Assembly: GCF_003573695.1 (NCBI RefSeq)
Contig: NC_039368.1
Coordinates: forward strand, 17,612,360-17,676,359
Origin: Papaver somniferum
Lineage: Eukaryota; Streptophyta; Magnoliopsida; Ranunculales; Papaveraceae
DNA: 64,000 bases
Reading direction: 5' to 3'
How positions within the stretch are numbered: the stretch's first letter is position 1; each line of letters starts with the position of its first letter. The position numbers and the translations under genes are program-made. Below are positions 11,005 through 23,527 of the stretch, in pieces. The notes under the pieces are model-generated. The model was not told where the DNA came from. It saw only the letters and a program-made list of their open reading frames with translations, and ran no database searches.

Positions 11005-11550
11005 TGATAACGTATTGTGAAAGGAGAAGGAAATACTCCCTCCGTCCCACTTCTAAGTGACCTATTTGATTTTAGATTTTGTCCCAATGATAAGTGATCT
11101 ATATCATTAAACAATGAGATATTCCGGAACTATCCTTTTAGTTAATTATAAAGAATATACGAAATATGCATAATTTGATAGGCATGTTTATATTCGTTAC
11201 GTATGTGTTTTAAAATGCTTTTCAATGGTATGAAGTTTGTGAACATCCGTGGAGTATTTTGAGAGGTAAACCATTTCTAAATTTCGATAGTTATTATTCA
11301 TAAGGGTATAATTGTAAAAAATGCTTAAAAATAATATTTTCCTTGCTTGCCTTAAAAATTGTGCAAATTTCAAATAGGTCACTTAGGAGTGGGACGGAGG
11401 AAGTAGAAAATAGGGGAAGAATAAGGAAGAAATTCTCATTAATACGTACAGAATATAATGTTTAAGCCTCTATTTATATAGATATAAGACTTGGTGTCCA
11501 AGAATAAGGAAGAAATTCTTTATATCTTAATAATTAAACAAAGATATAAA
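11005..11550 (-). repeat. 5' LTR of the decayed Copia element, split by a MITE
   Basis: It starts tgataacgtattgtgaaagg, is interrupted at 11036-11403 by a MITE, then resumes with the same text as 420-530 (aaattctcattaat, aatgtttaagcctctattta, gacttggtgtccaaga). The final part is shortened relative to the left copy. The pair defines an element spanning about 400-11550 that was later hit by the MULE and the MITE. Confidence 0.65.
11036..11403. mobile_element. Stowaway-type MITE
   Basis: Termini are ctccctccgtcccac and, inverted at the right end, cttcctccgtcccac (one mismatch), followed and preceded by TA. The 368-bp length, AT-rich interior, TA duplication and the ctccctccgt terminus match plant Stowaway (Tc1/mariner) MITEs. 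The interrupted LTR text rejoins across it. It has no coding capacity of its own. Confidence 0.9.
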
Positions 11551-13425
11551 GAAAAGAGGCCTCTTTTGGTACGACCTCAAGTTTCCGTGTGTACTTTTTG
11601 TGCAGTCCGTCGGATCAGATAACTTCAAAACAAGGAATTTAATTACAGCCGTCCATCCAATATGGATTTGGGAATAATATTTATAAATTGTTAGGGCTTC
11701 TAATGAAATGATAAAAATATTAAGGACCTAAAAATAAAAAATATATATGATAGATCTCGAAGAGGAATTCTCATTTCCTCTCTCGATTCTTCGAACTAGG
11801 TTTCAGAGCAGAAATCTAATCTCAAATGTGAACGATGATCGTTAATCTGATTAAATCCAAACCTTCGATATTCTCCAACTTCAATTCAATTTCTATTCAC
11901 TAATAACCTTGAGATTTAATCTATGCTCATACTAATCTTCTTTCCAAGGGTTTTCCTATTGAAATTGGGGGTTTTAAGTTTGGTGTTTTAGGGTTTTATG
12001 AAACTAATTAAATCACCCCCACCATCCTCTTCCACCTGCTTCGGATACTGTTGAATCACCACCACCACCACCCTACTCATTCAAAAGAATCACCACCACC
12101 GCGCTCCTCCGCTCCTAAGTGAGTCGTCCACCACCAGCATCAACACCACCATGATGTATTTTTGATGTTTGATATTATGATTACAGGTATTTTCGATTCT
12201 TTGTACATTTTGACTTTTTTTTTTAATCAAATCTGTATTTTGGGTATCAGTTGAAGAGCTAATTTTGGGTATTAGTTGAATTTTAGTTGAAACCAAGAAA
12301 CTCAGTTCCACTAATTTTTAGTTAGGGGTTAAATGTTTAATTATTATTTATCCATACTTTGTTTGTTTAAATCCCCATAGAAAGTAATGTTTAGTTTTCC
12401 TGGTTTCTTTTGAATCCTTTTGCAATCTTACTTTCATTAACAACTGATATCTGATTTTCAGTTGTGCTTTATAGTTATTGAAGCAAGAGTAGGTGGTGAT
12501 GGAATTTACAGAGGGTTGAGAAGTTCTGGTGAGGGTGAACGGCATTCTTAATGCTGAAAATACATGAAAAGGTCATTTGAGTATTCAAGTTTTCCATGGG
12601 GTTTAGGGGGTCTTATATAACTGAGCTTGAACTAGAGGTTAGTTTGCAAAGCAAGTCCAAGTTTTCCAACAAATGAGAAAGTACGGAACTGATGGTTCTC
12701 AGGTGCTAGCTTCTATTTTGTATTTTCCCTTTTTTTTCTAGAACTTGCAGTGATCTAATATACATATATTATGTACTTTTCTCTAAGTTAAGTCTCACGG
12801 TGAAGAACATAGGTGAAAGGACATATGGAAAATACATATATTATGTACTTTTCTCTAAGTTCAGTCTGATTCCAGAGTTGAGCCTTAATTTACCCCAAGT
12901 TGAGCCGTATGGTGATCTATTACTTAACATAGGTGATCTATGTAAGAAACAGACGCATATATTTAATGCAAACCAACAGGATTTTTTTTATTTTGCAGTT
13001 GAATGACCTACTTGCACTTTTACAAGTATCCACTTATACCTAAATTGATAGTTCAATGTCATTTTGCAGGTTGCGGAATTATCTTGCAAGTTCCACCTTG
13101 CCCAATTGTTAAGTATAACGAGAAATTAGTTTGAAGGTAACTACCATTTTAGAATTTTAAGAAATATGGTTTTGATAGATACATATTACAATGAAAATGT
13201 AGATTAAACAAATCAAAAAAAGATAGGGGTTACAATAGCTTTTAGAGATTGAATTTAGTGTCTTCCTTAGAATGTGCTGGATGGACTGCAAAAGGGAAAC
13301 CTCAATTGAAGGATGTTGATGGGACAAGGAAGATCTTGACCCCTGCAGCATATATGGGAAACCTCAATTGAAGGATGTTGATGGGACAATGGACGAGTAA
13401 ACCCAAATTTTCAGTCGAGTGGGCT
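11551..13425. other. No identifiable gene; possible decayed leader/exon debris
   Basis: From about 11758 the text resembles a plant 5' leader with T/C-rich tracts, followed near 12015-12160 by a run of cac/cca triplets (His/Pro/Thr-like). No frame stays open and no domain is recognised. A short direct repeat, gggaaacctcaattgaagg, occurs near 13298 and 13356. Confidence 0.4.
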
Positions 13426-13932
13426 GGCGTAGTGGGACGGACCATCGATCAAAATTTGATCAAAGAGTAAAATCCAGACCAAATTTGATCTGGGATCAGG
13501 ACCAAATCCAAATATAGTCGGGCGTTGATATAATCTCCGCTACACATCGGGCGTTGATATAATCTCCGCCATTCATCGGGCGTTGAAATAATGTACGCCT
13601 GAAACGGGGCGTTGATATAATGTACGCCTGAAACGGGGCGTTGATATAATGTACGCCCGATGGGGCGTTAATATAATGTACGCATGAAACGGGGCGTTGA
13701 TATACTTAACGCCCCACTTTCACAAATTTTCAAAACTTACATGGGGCGGGCTTTATACCTCCGCCCCATTTTTTTTTTTTTTTTTTTTGTTTCTGAAGCG
13801 TATACTATACCAACGCCCCACTCGCGCGTTATCTTTACCAACGCCCCATTCGGGCGTTATCTTTACCAACGCCTGATCCCAGGCGTAATGTTTATCAACG
13901 CGCGACCAAATATACTCTTTTCCCACTACGCC
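13426..13932. repeat. Hairpin-unit array flanked by 12-bp inverted repeats
   Basis: About seven units of roughly 29 bp run from 13519 to 13710, each of the form gggcgttgatataatgtacgcc plus a short linker. Each unit contains the inverted pair ggcgt/acgcc around an AT-rich centre. After a T-rich stretch (13770-13788) related units appear in inverted orientation (aacgcccc..gggcgtt) to 13900. The whole is bounded by ggcgtagtggga (13426-13437) and tcccactacgcc (13921-13932). No target duplication is clear, so it is called a repeat and not a defined transposon. Confidence 0.8.
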
Positions 13933-14289
13933 ACATGACGGATTAAACCCAAATTTGGTCTTTTTTTTTGGTCTTTGGTTATACTCGCACCACTGTGGAC
14001 GCTCTAAGAAGTGGATCTCATCAGATTACTAAGGTTAAATCACAACTCTAATTTTTATGAATAGTGAGACAAGCAAATTGATTCTTTCACGAATAAATTT
14101 GATTAAGATGACTAAGTTCCAGTAGAAACTGATTCGAGTATTAATATTCTCAGCAAAATTATGAATGATCCTTACCAATTTTTTTTTAAATCACAAATAC
14201 ACACAACTCGGGTTTAAATGATGCGAAAAATAGAAACTATTGGAACTCCCTCTGTTAGTCAGAGATAAACCATGACTGCAGAGCAGCTG

Positions 14290-14545
14290 GCCACTCAATG
14301 AGAAATGAATCGTGATCGACAAAGAATCTGTAGGCCAAATATGACGGAGGAGCAGAGGTCTACTGTACGTGAGCGTGATCGTATCCGACATAGAGCCGTT
14401 AAGGAAAAGTTGAACCTTTTTTTAGGTTGCACAACATGTGCAGGCAGAAGTTGAACGCGTGATCGTATCCGACATAGAGCCGCTAAGGAAAAGTTGAACC
14501 TTTTTTAGGTTACACAACATGTGCAGGCAGAAGTTGAACGCTATA
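14290..14545 (+). repeat. 84-bp tandem duplication with a short coding-like remnant
   Basis: The block starting gcgtgatcgtatccgacata recurs at 14373 and 14457 (84 bp apart), including ggcagaagttgaacg at its end. Just upstream, one plus-strand frame reads a basic segment containing RSTVRERDRIRHRA that extends into the first repeat copy. It looks like the edge of a broken exon, but the protein cannot be named. Confidence 0.6.
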
Positions 14546-15190
14546 TGGAATTAGGCCCTCAACACCGAGGTAAGTTGTAGGTAGGATGTTAACCTTTTGA
14601 TGGTGTCGGCAAGGTTCTATGTATATGATTTTTTCACTTACAAGAAATAGAATTTTGTAACAGTAGTTTGTATTGCTTCTATTTGAAATTTGAAGGCGGA
14701 TTTTTCCGCCTTAATGTTTTAGTTTGTTACTCCCTATGTTTTGTAACGGAATGACAAGTCGGTAGGTGCATTGCACGTGCGTCTTAATTAAGATGTTTGT
14801 TTGACTGTACCATCTGGACCACCGAGAGCATTGTTTTTTCCCAGTTAGATGCTTAATGTAATTACTAGCTAAAGCCAAAGTCAAAATTGTCCTCATCACA
14901 AGTGCCTGCACCTATAATATGGATATCGAGTCAGGTGTTGCATACTCTGATAGCATCACAGAAATGGGATTAATTAATCTGGACTTCCAGTTCTGACACG
15001 AGCCAACAGTATTACACACAATAACTAACAAGTTAACTTGGTCAAGATGGAGGTTAACTAGACCTTATTCAAAAAGTCAACTAACAATTGACTTGACAGT
15101 CTTTGTCAGTGTACGACCCTAGTGCAGCAAGTGCATGTTCTACGATCCAGATCCTAATTTAATCAAAAAGTTATGACCCGTTTACAACAT
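14546..15190. other. No gene seen
   Basis: Unannotated sequence between the small duplication and the possible Helitron 5' end. Stops occur in all frames; nothing recognised. Confidence 0.45.
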
Positions 15191-16477
15191 TCTCTATATA
15201 ATAATAAATTTTTTTAAAGCGTTCTCATTCACCGGAGCTCCACGTTGATTCTAGTTTCTTGTTGATTTGGTTGATTCTAGCTTCTGGTTAATTCTAGCCC
15301 CATCATTTACTATTTTTTTTGGTAATAAAATGTAAATTTAAACTAATAAAATATTATTTTTCTTAAAATAAGATAACTAAATCTTGAAAAATCGTCTTGC
15401 CCCGGATAATAACGGTTTAATTTCCATTAAAAAAGTCATTTATTTTTTTAAAGGAAATTTATTTGACGTGGCACAATGAAAAACTTGGAAAATATTTTAT
15501 GGCTCCATGAAATCTTTTTTAATGGAAAATGATTTTTTATTTCCTAAATCAATTATCTTTAAAATAACAATGTTGCCAAAAATACGTTAAATCAAAAATC
15601 AACTACACATTCACGATTTCATCTTAAAAATCAAAAATTAGATGAATCATGCATCAATCACATAATTAATGAATTAAAAAAATGTAAAAAAGGCGTTTTC
15701 CAACGTTTAACGTCCAGTTACAGTTCTCAAATTATTTTTCTAATTAGAGTTCCCTTCTATCAATTAAAACTAAAGAATAAGATTACTCTTCGGATGAAAT
15801 TTAGAAAAAATAAAATAAAATTGGTCGTGGATACTAACATTTGAATCCGATGTTGTGTCTTTCTTGCAAATAAATTCTACAGTGATCCTGTTCAAAAGTA
15901 AAAATTACAAAATTGTTAGAATCTGAAGAAAAAAAAATTGAAGCAAGAATTGAAATCTAAAGCGAGCTAATACAAAAACGAGCTACAAAAAATTCAAGCA
16001 ATAACAAAATAATAAACCTCATTTTTCATATTATTTCCTTTAATTTGTTCATACCATAATTAAAAATAAAATATGTAAAATAACAAAATAAACTAAATAA
16101 AGCCAATTTCTAATTTTGTTATGTCTTGATACCTAATATAATATTCGACCACTAATTACGGTGATATGCAAATAATATAGCTTTCTAAAATTACAAAAAA
16201 TTTATACTCTTATTAGGGTGTAATTTCTTAAACTAAGGATTTTTTTCCTAAATCGAAACATAGAAAATAATTTCTAATTTTTATATGCTCGATATTTTTT
16301 GACAAAGATATCACGACAATTAATGTGAATATCCAAAATCATAAATATTACATAACATTTAATTGATGTTGTTTCCTAAATAAAGTTTTTTTAATGGAAT
16401 CTATAGGCTTGATGACTCTCTATATAAGCACCCAAGCTAAGACCAAAATTCATCTTTTCCATGTTGCTTCTTTTGAT

Positions 16478-17290
16478 TTTTTTTCCAGGTTGCTTCTTTT
16501 GATTTTGTGATCATTTTTTCTTTTTGATGGGTTTTTTCTCCTGCGATTTAGGGATGGTTCTTTGTGTGGCCTTTTTTTGTTTGTTTTTGTTCCCCAGGTA
16601 CCCTCGAGTTGTTATAACCGGGTTCATCTAGAAACATCAAGGTATAAATTCATTATGTTAATATTGTTCCGATATCAAACAGTGAAATCTTTCGGTTCAC
16701 TTTTCGATGTTTTTTAATTTCTTTTTCATTTTTGCTTAGTGATGCAGACGATTAGTATCAATTGTTTTTGGGTTTGGAGTTTTTGTTATATTAGTTTTTG
16801 ATTTTGATTTTCTGACAGATGCACAACTGATTTTTGTGTTTTAAATCTTCCCTTAGAAAAAAGGAGAAAAGGTAACAATTTTGATTTGATTTTTTTTCCA
16901 GGTTGCTTCTTTTGATTGTGATCCTTTTTTCTTCTTGATGGGTTTTTTCTCTTGTGATTTAGGGCTGGTTCTTTGTGTGACCTTTCTTTGTTTGTTTTTG
17001 TTCCCCAGGTACTCTCGAGTTGTTGTAACCGGGTTCATCTAGCAACATCAAGGGATAAATTCATTATGCTAATATTGTTTCGATATCAAACGGTGAAATC
17101 TTTCGGTTCATTTTTCGATGTTTTTTAATCTTTTTTCATTTTTGCTTAGTGATGCAGAAGATTAGTATCAATTGTTTTTGGGTTTGGAGTTTTTGTTATA
17201 TTAATTTTTGATTTTATGACAGATGCACAACTGATTTTTTTGTTTTAAGGCTTCCCTTAGAAAAAATGAGAAAAAGGTAACAATTTTGAT
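16478..17290. repeat. Tandem duplication of a 413-bp block
   Basis: The text from ccaggttgcttcttttgatt through gggttcatctag, gatatcaaac and ttttgggtttggagtttttg to gaaaaggtaacaattttgat occurs twice, offset 413 bp (16485 and 16898). The copies differ by scattered substitutions and small indels. Both carry tttccag acceptor-like sites and T-rich tracts, so this may be duplicated intron sequence from a lost host gene (inference). No coding frame. Confidence 0.88.
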
Positions 17291-17756
17291 TTTCATTTTG
17301 ATTTTGCTTTTGCTTATTTTTTTTTATTTAATATAAAGTGTGTAAAAAGGAAAGGAAACCATCCAGTAAGAAATTTCAGAGATCGATGTCACAAGTATCC
17401 AAACAGTTGTTGCCTGAAAACATTACAACTGCAAATTGTTACACCACTACTACCTAAAAATTTATAGGTGGCAAGCCAGAATTTTGAAGACACTGTCAGT
17501 CACCAGGTTAACTAATTTGTAAGTTTATTTTTGACACAAAGGGAGTATCCGACCCAAGTGCCATGGCCTTAGACCAAAAATCGATCTATAGTTATTGAGG
17601 AAAATGGTTTTATTGCTTTTTCTTTATTATTACTTTTTTCTGTATCTAATAAAGTTTTTTTTCCTGATATGAAAAATAGTGTATTTTGGCTTATCTAATA
17701 AAGTTTGTGTATGGTCCAAACGTGTTAAATATCTTGCATAGGGTGTTTAATGTATT

Positions 17757-18720
17757 GGATTGGGATCCAGTAACAAAGGGCGTTGACAAACCACTTTAAC
17801 AAATTTCATAGACCATTCCATGAAGATAATCCTATGGTCCATTTTATGATGACGTGGAAACTTAGTAATAATATTTTTCCTTCAGCTAAGTTAGCAGAGC
17901 CAAATTTCATCTTTTATTTTCGTAAATATGAAGATTTTTCATATATTTTCTCTACATCAAAACCATATCTCAATTAACTGATTGGGAAAATCTTTCCGGT
18001 AAAATAAGAAATATCATCTTCTTCAAAACCGGTGGTAAAAGATTGTTTTAGAAGATCGAAAAAACAGTGAAGAGTTTTATCTGTGTTTTCTTCCTTATAA
18101 AAGAAAACATGGTTCAGAGTACATCTTTGGTACTAGACGAGAAATCATAATGGTGAACCAACAAAAAATCTTGCTTCTTAGCAAATGTTCCATGTCCACT
18201 ACTGGATAGGTTAGTGCTTCTTAGCAAATGTTCAGTTGCAGCACAAAACCTATTAGAAAATTATGGTAAAACCAGCCGGAATTAATTAAAGACTACTTTA
18301 CTACTTTAAGCAATTAGTCTTCTTTTTTTTAATATTCGAAAAACGCAATTACTAAAACTGAGTTGCAAATGCGATTAAAAAGGAGTGTTCGTCTTTTCGA
18401 AATACAAAGCCAAGGCACAGAAGTACTGAAGCATGATACTAGATAAGTTTCCAAACAAGAATGAACACGGAGGAAGATAAATAGAAAAGAGGAGAATGAT
18501 ACAAGATAGTGCTTTTAATATGGAGAAAATATAGGAAAATCTTGATATTTTCCTTTAAGAAAAAAGGAAATCTGGCTCGGCTAACTGAGCCGAAGGAAAA
18601 AAAAAAGTAGTTATTTTGCCACATCATCTTAAATATAGGACATGCGATCACCCTTATTGAACGGCCTACGAAATTTGTTAAAGTGGTTTGTCAAACATTT
18701 TTGTTATTGGATCCCGACCC
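17757..18720. mobile_element. Non-autonomous element with long inverted repeats
   Basis: The left arm, gggatccagtaacaaa...gttgacaaaccactttaaca, matches the inverted right arm, gggatccaataacaaa...tttgacaaaccactttaaca. Looser similarity then extends about 200 bp, including the paired phrases ttcagctaagttagcagagcc / ttcggctcagttagccgagc. Gtatt lies immediately outside both ends; a 9-bp reading (gtattggat/gtattaaat) is also possible. Long arms and about 1 kb size suggest a MULE-type MITE, but the superfamily is unsettled. No coding gene. Confidence 0.7.
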
Positions 18721-21700
18721 GTATTAAATTTGGTCGAGTGGTTTGCAACTCAACGGTAGTACTGTTTTTCATTTGTTGTCACCATACAGTTATCCTCGGG
18801 CACAATTTTACATTTCCATAGCGTGAAATATCTTGCATATGAGGAACATCGATTGTATTTGCTTTAGTATGTAAGTAGAATACTGAGCTTCGGCATATTG
18901 ATTCAGATTTAGCCCAAATTCCATTACACAAACTCACTTCTCAGGTTTGTTATATTTTCTCATCCTGCTCAGCGATCTTTGATGAGGTGGTTTAATTAAC
19001 CTAATTTTTAGTTCATGTTTTCTCAGGACTGGTTGCTATAGGCTGGAACGGATGAAGAACATGCAAGTTGTGACAATGGCAGACCAAAAAGAGTCCGTAT
19101 ACGAGAATTGACCATCGTGGACATGAGGTTACTATGCCAAAATCAATGTCCCAAGAACTCATGTGCTCTCCCTAAGCAATGTATATGCAGGATCTCGATT
19201 ATGTACCTGTACGACGTACTGAAACAGAAAGACAGCGGTTCAAGGTGATCAACATGGACCATGCTGGTTTTCAAAATGGCCAATTATGTACTAAATGGTC
19301 AACAGATGTCGTACTTCACAGTTTGTTGGAAGATATAACAAGGTACCTTCATAACTAAATTATTTCATTTTAAAATGAAAATGAAAGATTGCTTTGTTTT
19401 CTACAACAAAGTTTGAGGTGACCTCAAATAAAGCGGCCAAGGTTTTTCCAAAATCGACGTACCTGAGGTCACAAAAATGTATATAAATTAACAATCTCAT
19501 GGTGAAGAAAGGCTCGAAGTTTTCTAAATTCTAAGTATGCATTTCTTACTAAGGGAATTCACCCGAAATATATAACATATAGAGGAGAAAATAGTTTCTG
19601 ATATGAACAAATATGTGGTGTAACGAAGCAAACGAGGCGGTCGATCATCCACAACAACACCCAGCTACATCAACAACAAGAAGTTGGGACAATACCATCT
19701 TTTATTTCAAATATTGTTCTAGACGATAGAAATAGGGTAACTTATACCCGCACTGTTAGAACTCTACTTCGCATTTATAAATAAATGGGTTTTTTCAAAA
19801 AAAAGAGAAAATATTGGTGGTGGTGCCCCAAACCCAAGGTATAAAACTATACATGCCACTCAATTTCATAATCATCTATGAACCCAAAAATATATAGGTT
19901 GCAGGTTTAGTAGAGAGAAAGTAATCGAAATCACTATTTACCAATAACATCTGCCAGGAACATTTCTTTAAACATTTATAAAATATACATATATGCTTTC
20001 ACTGATGGAAAAAGGCCTTCCTAGCTATATGCTGCATTTCGGAGGTAATGACGCACAAAGGTCTCCTACAGCGTAAGGGCCCAATTGAGGAAGTATGTAA
20101 GTGATTAGGGAGGATAACCTACAGACAAATTTCACTAAAAAGACATTCAAATCTGGTTCTAAATAAAGAGGTTGAAGACATTGCATCCTAGAAGATGGAA
20201 ATTAACCACATAAGTCAAGAGGTTGGAAAAATAGAGTTACAGATATTAAATGGCAACAAAATTGAATGTATATCCACTAAGGCAGTATTTATATCCTATA
20301 CATTCAAATAAAGTAGTACAATGGGCTTGACCTTTCGATGAAGGTAGATCACCCAAGTATGCTGCTTTTAGAATTTTTGCGGGTTGTGAGCTGAAAAATA
20401 AACAAAATTCATAGGAATTAGGACAATACTAAGTATTATTGACTCCAAAACTTTTATCAGACAAAAAGCGTAAACTGTCACAGCGGGGTTATGAAAAAGA
20501 AAAGACAAAGAAAATGAGCAATCCAAAATACTAACCATTTAAGCAAGATCGCACATTTATGGATCTTTAAACAAATGGGTTCAAGACAAACATATATAGG
20601 AAAAGAAATGGTAAATGATCTTGGTATTCAGAAGCAGATACTTTTGTTGTTGTTTTTTGCGCACTATGGATAGTAATGTACCTGCATAGGGTAATGATAT
20701 TACACATATCCGATCCAAGGCTTAAGTGATTATGTCAATCTAGCGATATAATTTTGTATACGCCAATATTCTGAAAAGCTTAGGAATTTTTCCCCTTAAC
20801 AATTTTTTTTCTTCTTTAAAGTCAAGATATCCGGATGTACATCACCAATTTGCTTCGAACATGGGTATAAATGAAAAATTGAAAGACCCATCTTCTATGA
20901 GACGGGATGGTATTATTTAGAAGGACACAATAGTATCATGCGTAGCTTCAAGGCATTGCTTTTGGTTAGTATACCAGCAATTCATATGTTGGATACATAT
21001 ACTAGAGCAAAAAGACAATTAACAGCTATATATTACTAGATAAACTCAATGCGGTGGCCGACCGAAGAAAGGGAGAGAAGTTTGGAGCGCTTTGGTGGAA
21101 ATGTAGAGGTTGATTTTTTGTGACAGTTTTGCAACGGTTTTCTGCAATAAATTTCGTAACAGTTATTTAATAACATTTATAAGTGTAATATGTATGTAAT
21201 ACTTATTTTGTAACATATTTTTGTAACAACTTTGTAATAACGACGGCTGAATTTAGCTGGTAATCATTGGCCAGGATCAAAATTAGGAGTGTAGATGATG
21301 GTTGTCTTGCCATTTTCATGTCGCAATTACCATCAATCATTTTGACTTCCGATAGTTTTGATCGTGCCTAACCGTAGCCGGAGTTGATGACTCTCCGATT
21401 GCCGATCCAATTTCATGGAAAAAAGAATAATGAGAGTTCAATTTTTGCGATGAAAAATCCAAAGCACCGTTACAAACGGACTTCATTTTTGCTCCATAGG
21501 GGGTATTTTTTTGGCTTTTTTCTGAACACATAGAAGAACCCTCGCCGATTATCCAATTAAACTAATATTATTAGTGAAGTAAATATTCGTTGTTTCAATG
21601 GTGTCTTTCCTCCAAGGAATTTGAAAATGTAACCTACAATGTTGTTGTTAAGAATGAGAACCGGAAGAATGTATACTTTAACCCACCATAATTTTTTGCG

Positions 21701-22061
21701 AGGCTTTTTGCTTTATGGGTCACAGACGGCATGTTACCTTGGTTTTATCTCCTCTTCTCTATTTCCATTCTCCTTTTCTGGGTACAGTCTTTTTATACCC
21801 TTTTCTAATCAATAGATTTTTTCTCATTGTCGATCAAGAGGAAAAAGAAAAAATAAAAACTATATATAGGATGAGAAAAAAAATGAACATCATATACACA
21901 TAATGCCAAAGTATATAGTACAAATATCATATTGGAAAAAAATATATATCATTGTAGAAATTGGAGGAAAATAAAATTCTCCTTGGTGATCTTATAATTC
22001 GCCAAGATTGAAATATAAAAACTCATAAAACTCTGTCCTCCTAAAATGCACAAGAACATTC
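18721..22061. other. No recognisable gene
   Basis: The interval has broken frames throughout. An acceptor-like tctcag at 19021-19026 is followed by a 300-bp stretch that could be exon debris, but no protein is recognised. Around 21115-21265 occur words (cgtaacagtt, cggctgaattta) resembling the CACTA termini described to the right. Confidence 0.45.
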
Positions 22062-22683
22062 TATCGCTACACCAAATTCAAGGATTAGTAACTAGATTTC
22101 GCAACAGCTTAGCCACTGTTGCGAACTTCAGTTGCGAAAAATTTGCAGTTGTTTACCTTAGTTACAAAATTCGCAACTACTTGTTTCTGTTACGATTAGC
22201 AACATAATGGAGTTGTACGCGTGTCACTCGTGAGTGTGGCTACCCAGACTTTCAGGCTGACTCGGTTTCAGCCCATTCAGTGCTCAGTCAGCTTCAAAAC
22301 CGACTCGGGTTTAGATTTAAATCTCGGTCAAAAATCTCATTCTTCTCTCTCTCTCTCTCCCCCCTCTTAGTATTAGGGTTCAACTCCTTCTTCATACACA
22401 AAGATGACGATTATCGAAATCATTCATCTTCTTTTATCCTAAATCAAGGTTGAATTACTTGTTGATTTCAGAGATCTCAAATCCCAAATCAAGCCGATCA
22501 ATTTATTAGGGTAATTTTTTTTTATTCTGAGACTAACAAATCTCAAATATTCTTCATGTTCTAAAGTTAGGGTTATATCAATATTTGTAGAGTTTAATGG
22601 GTTATTGTTGTTTCCTTTCTTTTTTCGATTGATGAAGTTAGGGTTCTTCATTTCATCTTCCATTGATGGTTGTTCAGCTGCAG

Positions 22684-22751
22684 GAACACCCAGCTTCTCT
22701 TGATTCCATTTTAAAACTGCTTCCGCAACTTCATGAGAGACAACTTTTAAG
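22684..22751 (+). other. Captured exon-like segment, unidentified
   Basis: Preceded by an acceptor (gttcagctgcag) and followed by a donor (gtatat). One frame is open across all 68 bases: EHPASLDSILKLLPQLHERQ and two more codons, helix-like and leucine-rich. It is coding in style, but the parent gene is not recognised and the match to the Argonaute pieces further right is unclear. Confidence 0.4.
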
Positions 22752-23527
22752 GTATATAAACATTCTTACTTACTTTGATTTCAATTTCACAAATTAGGTT
22801 TTCCTTATTTGTAATTGTTTTTGCTTATTTATATGGTTTTAATATGTGGATTTGGGTATTTTTGATTAGTTTGAATTGTGTAGGTTGTTAGCAGTCATCC
22901 AATTTTTGTATGGGTCCTCAATTTTTTTTACACATTTTCAGTTATGGGTTTTGTTGAATGGAAGAAAGTTGTGCTTGAAAGGGATTTTCCTTGTATGTTG
23001 TTGCTGTTGTGGTGGTACTTGTTGTTAGGTTGGTTGTAGGATTATGGTTATGGTCTAACCTTTTTGCTTTGTGATTCAGGGCTTACAACTGAAGGATCCA
23101 TCTATTTACTCTGTGAGAAATGCTTGAAAGACACTGGTTTCTGAGACACAAGGAACCAAGGTTTGGTATTTATTACTTTTAGGCTTGATCTGTAATCATT
23201 GCGGTTGATAGTTTAAAACCAAGGGTTGTAGACAGTTTACTTAATACATTTGGTAGAGCACTGATCTTGTTGTTTTTGTAATGTTCTGCACTGATATAAC
23301 TATGCATAATTACTGCATGTTGCTCTATCTTCGTTCTAGTTATCCATTCATGCATGTTTATTTTTTTCATCTTTGGTTTCAGGGACGGGGTTAGTGAGTC
23401 CCAGTTTAACCATTTTCGGAACATTGAGCTAGACTAAACCATAAAGGTGAGCTTTTGATTGTTGACATTGCCTGAGTAGTCGTTTAGTAGACCAAAATAT
23501 TAGCATTAAGTCTCTCTGTTGTTGTAG

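Noticed and set aside
13500..13720. CRISPR-like regular repeats
   Set aside because: Units are contiguous or separated by a few bases without unique spacers, there are no cas genes, and the host is a plant. It is a tandem array.
21115..21265. Possible second CACTA terminus
   Set aside because: It shares words such as cggctgaattta and gtaacagtt with the true ends, but there is no cacta terminus or partner, so it is at most a degenerate fragment.
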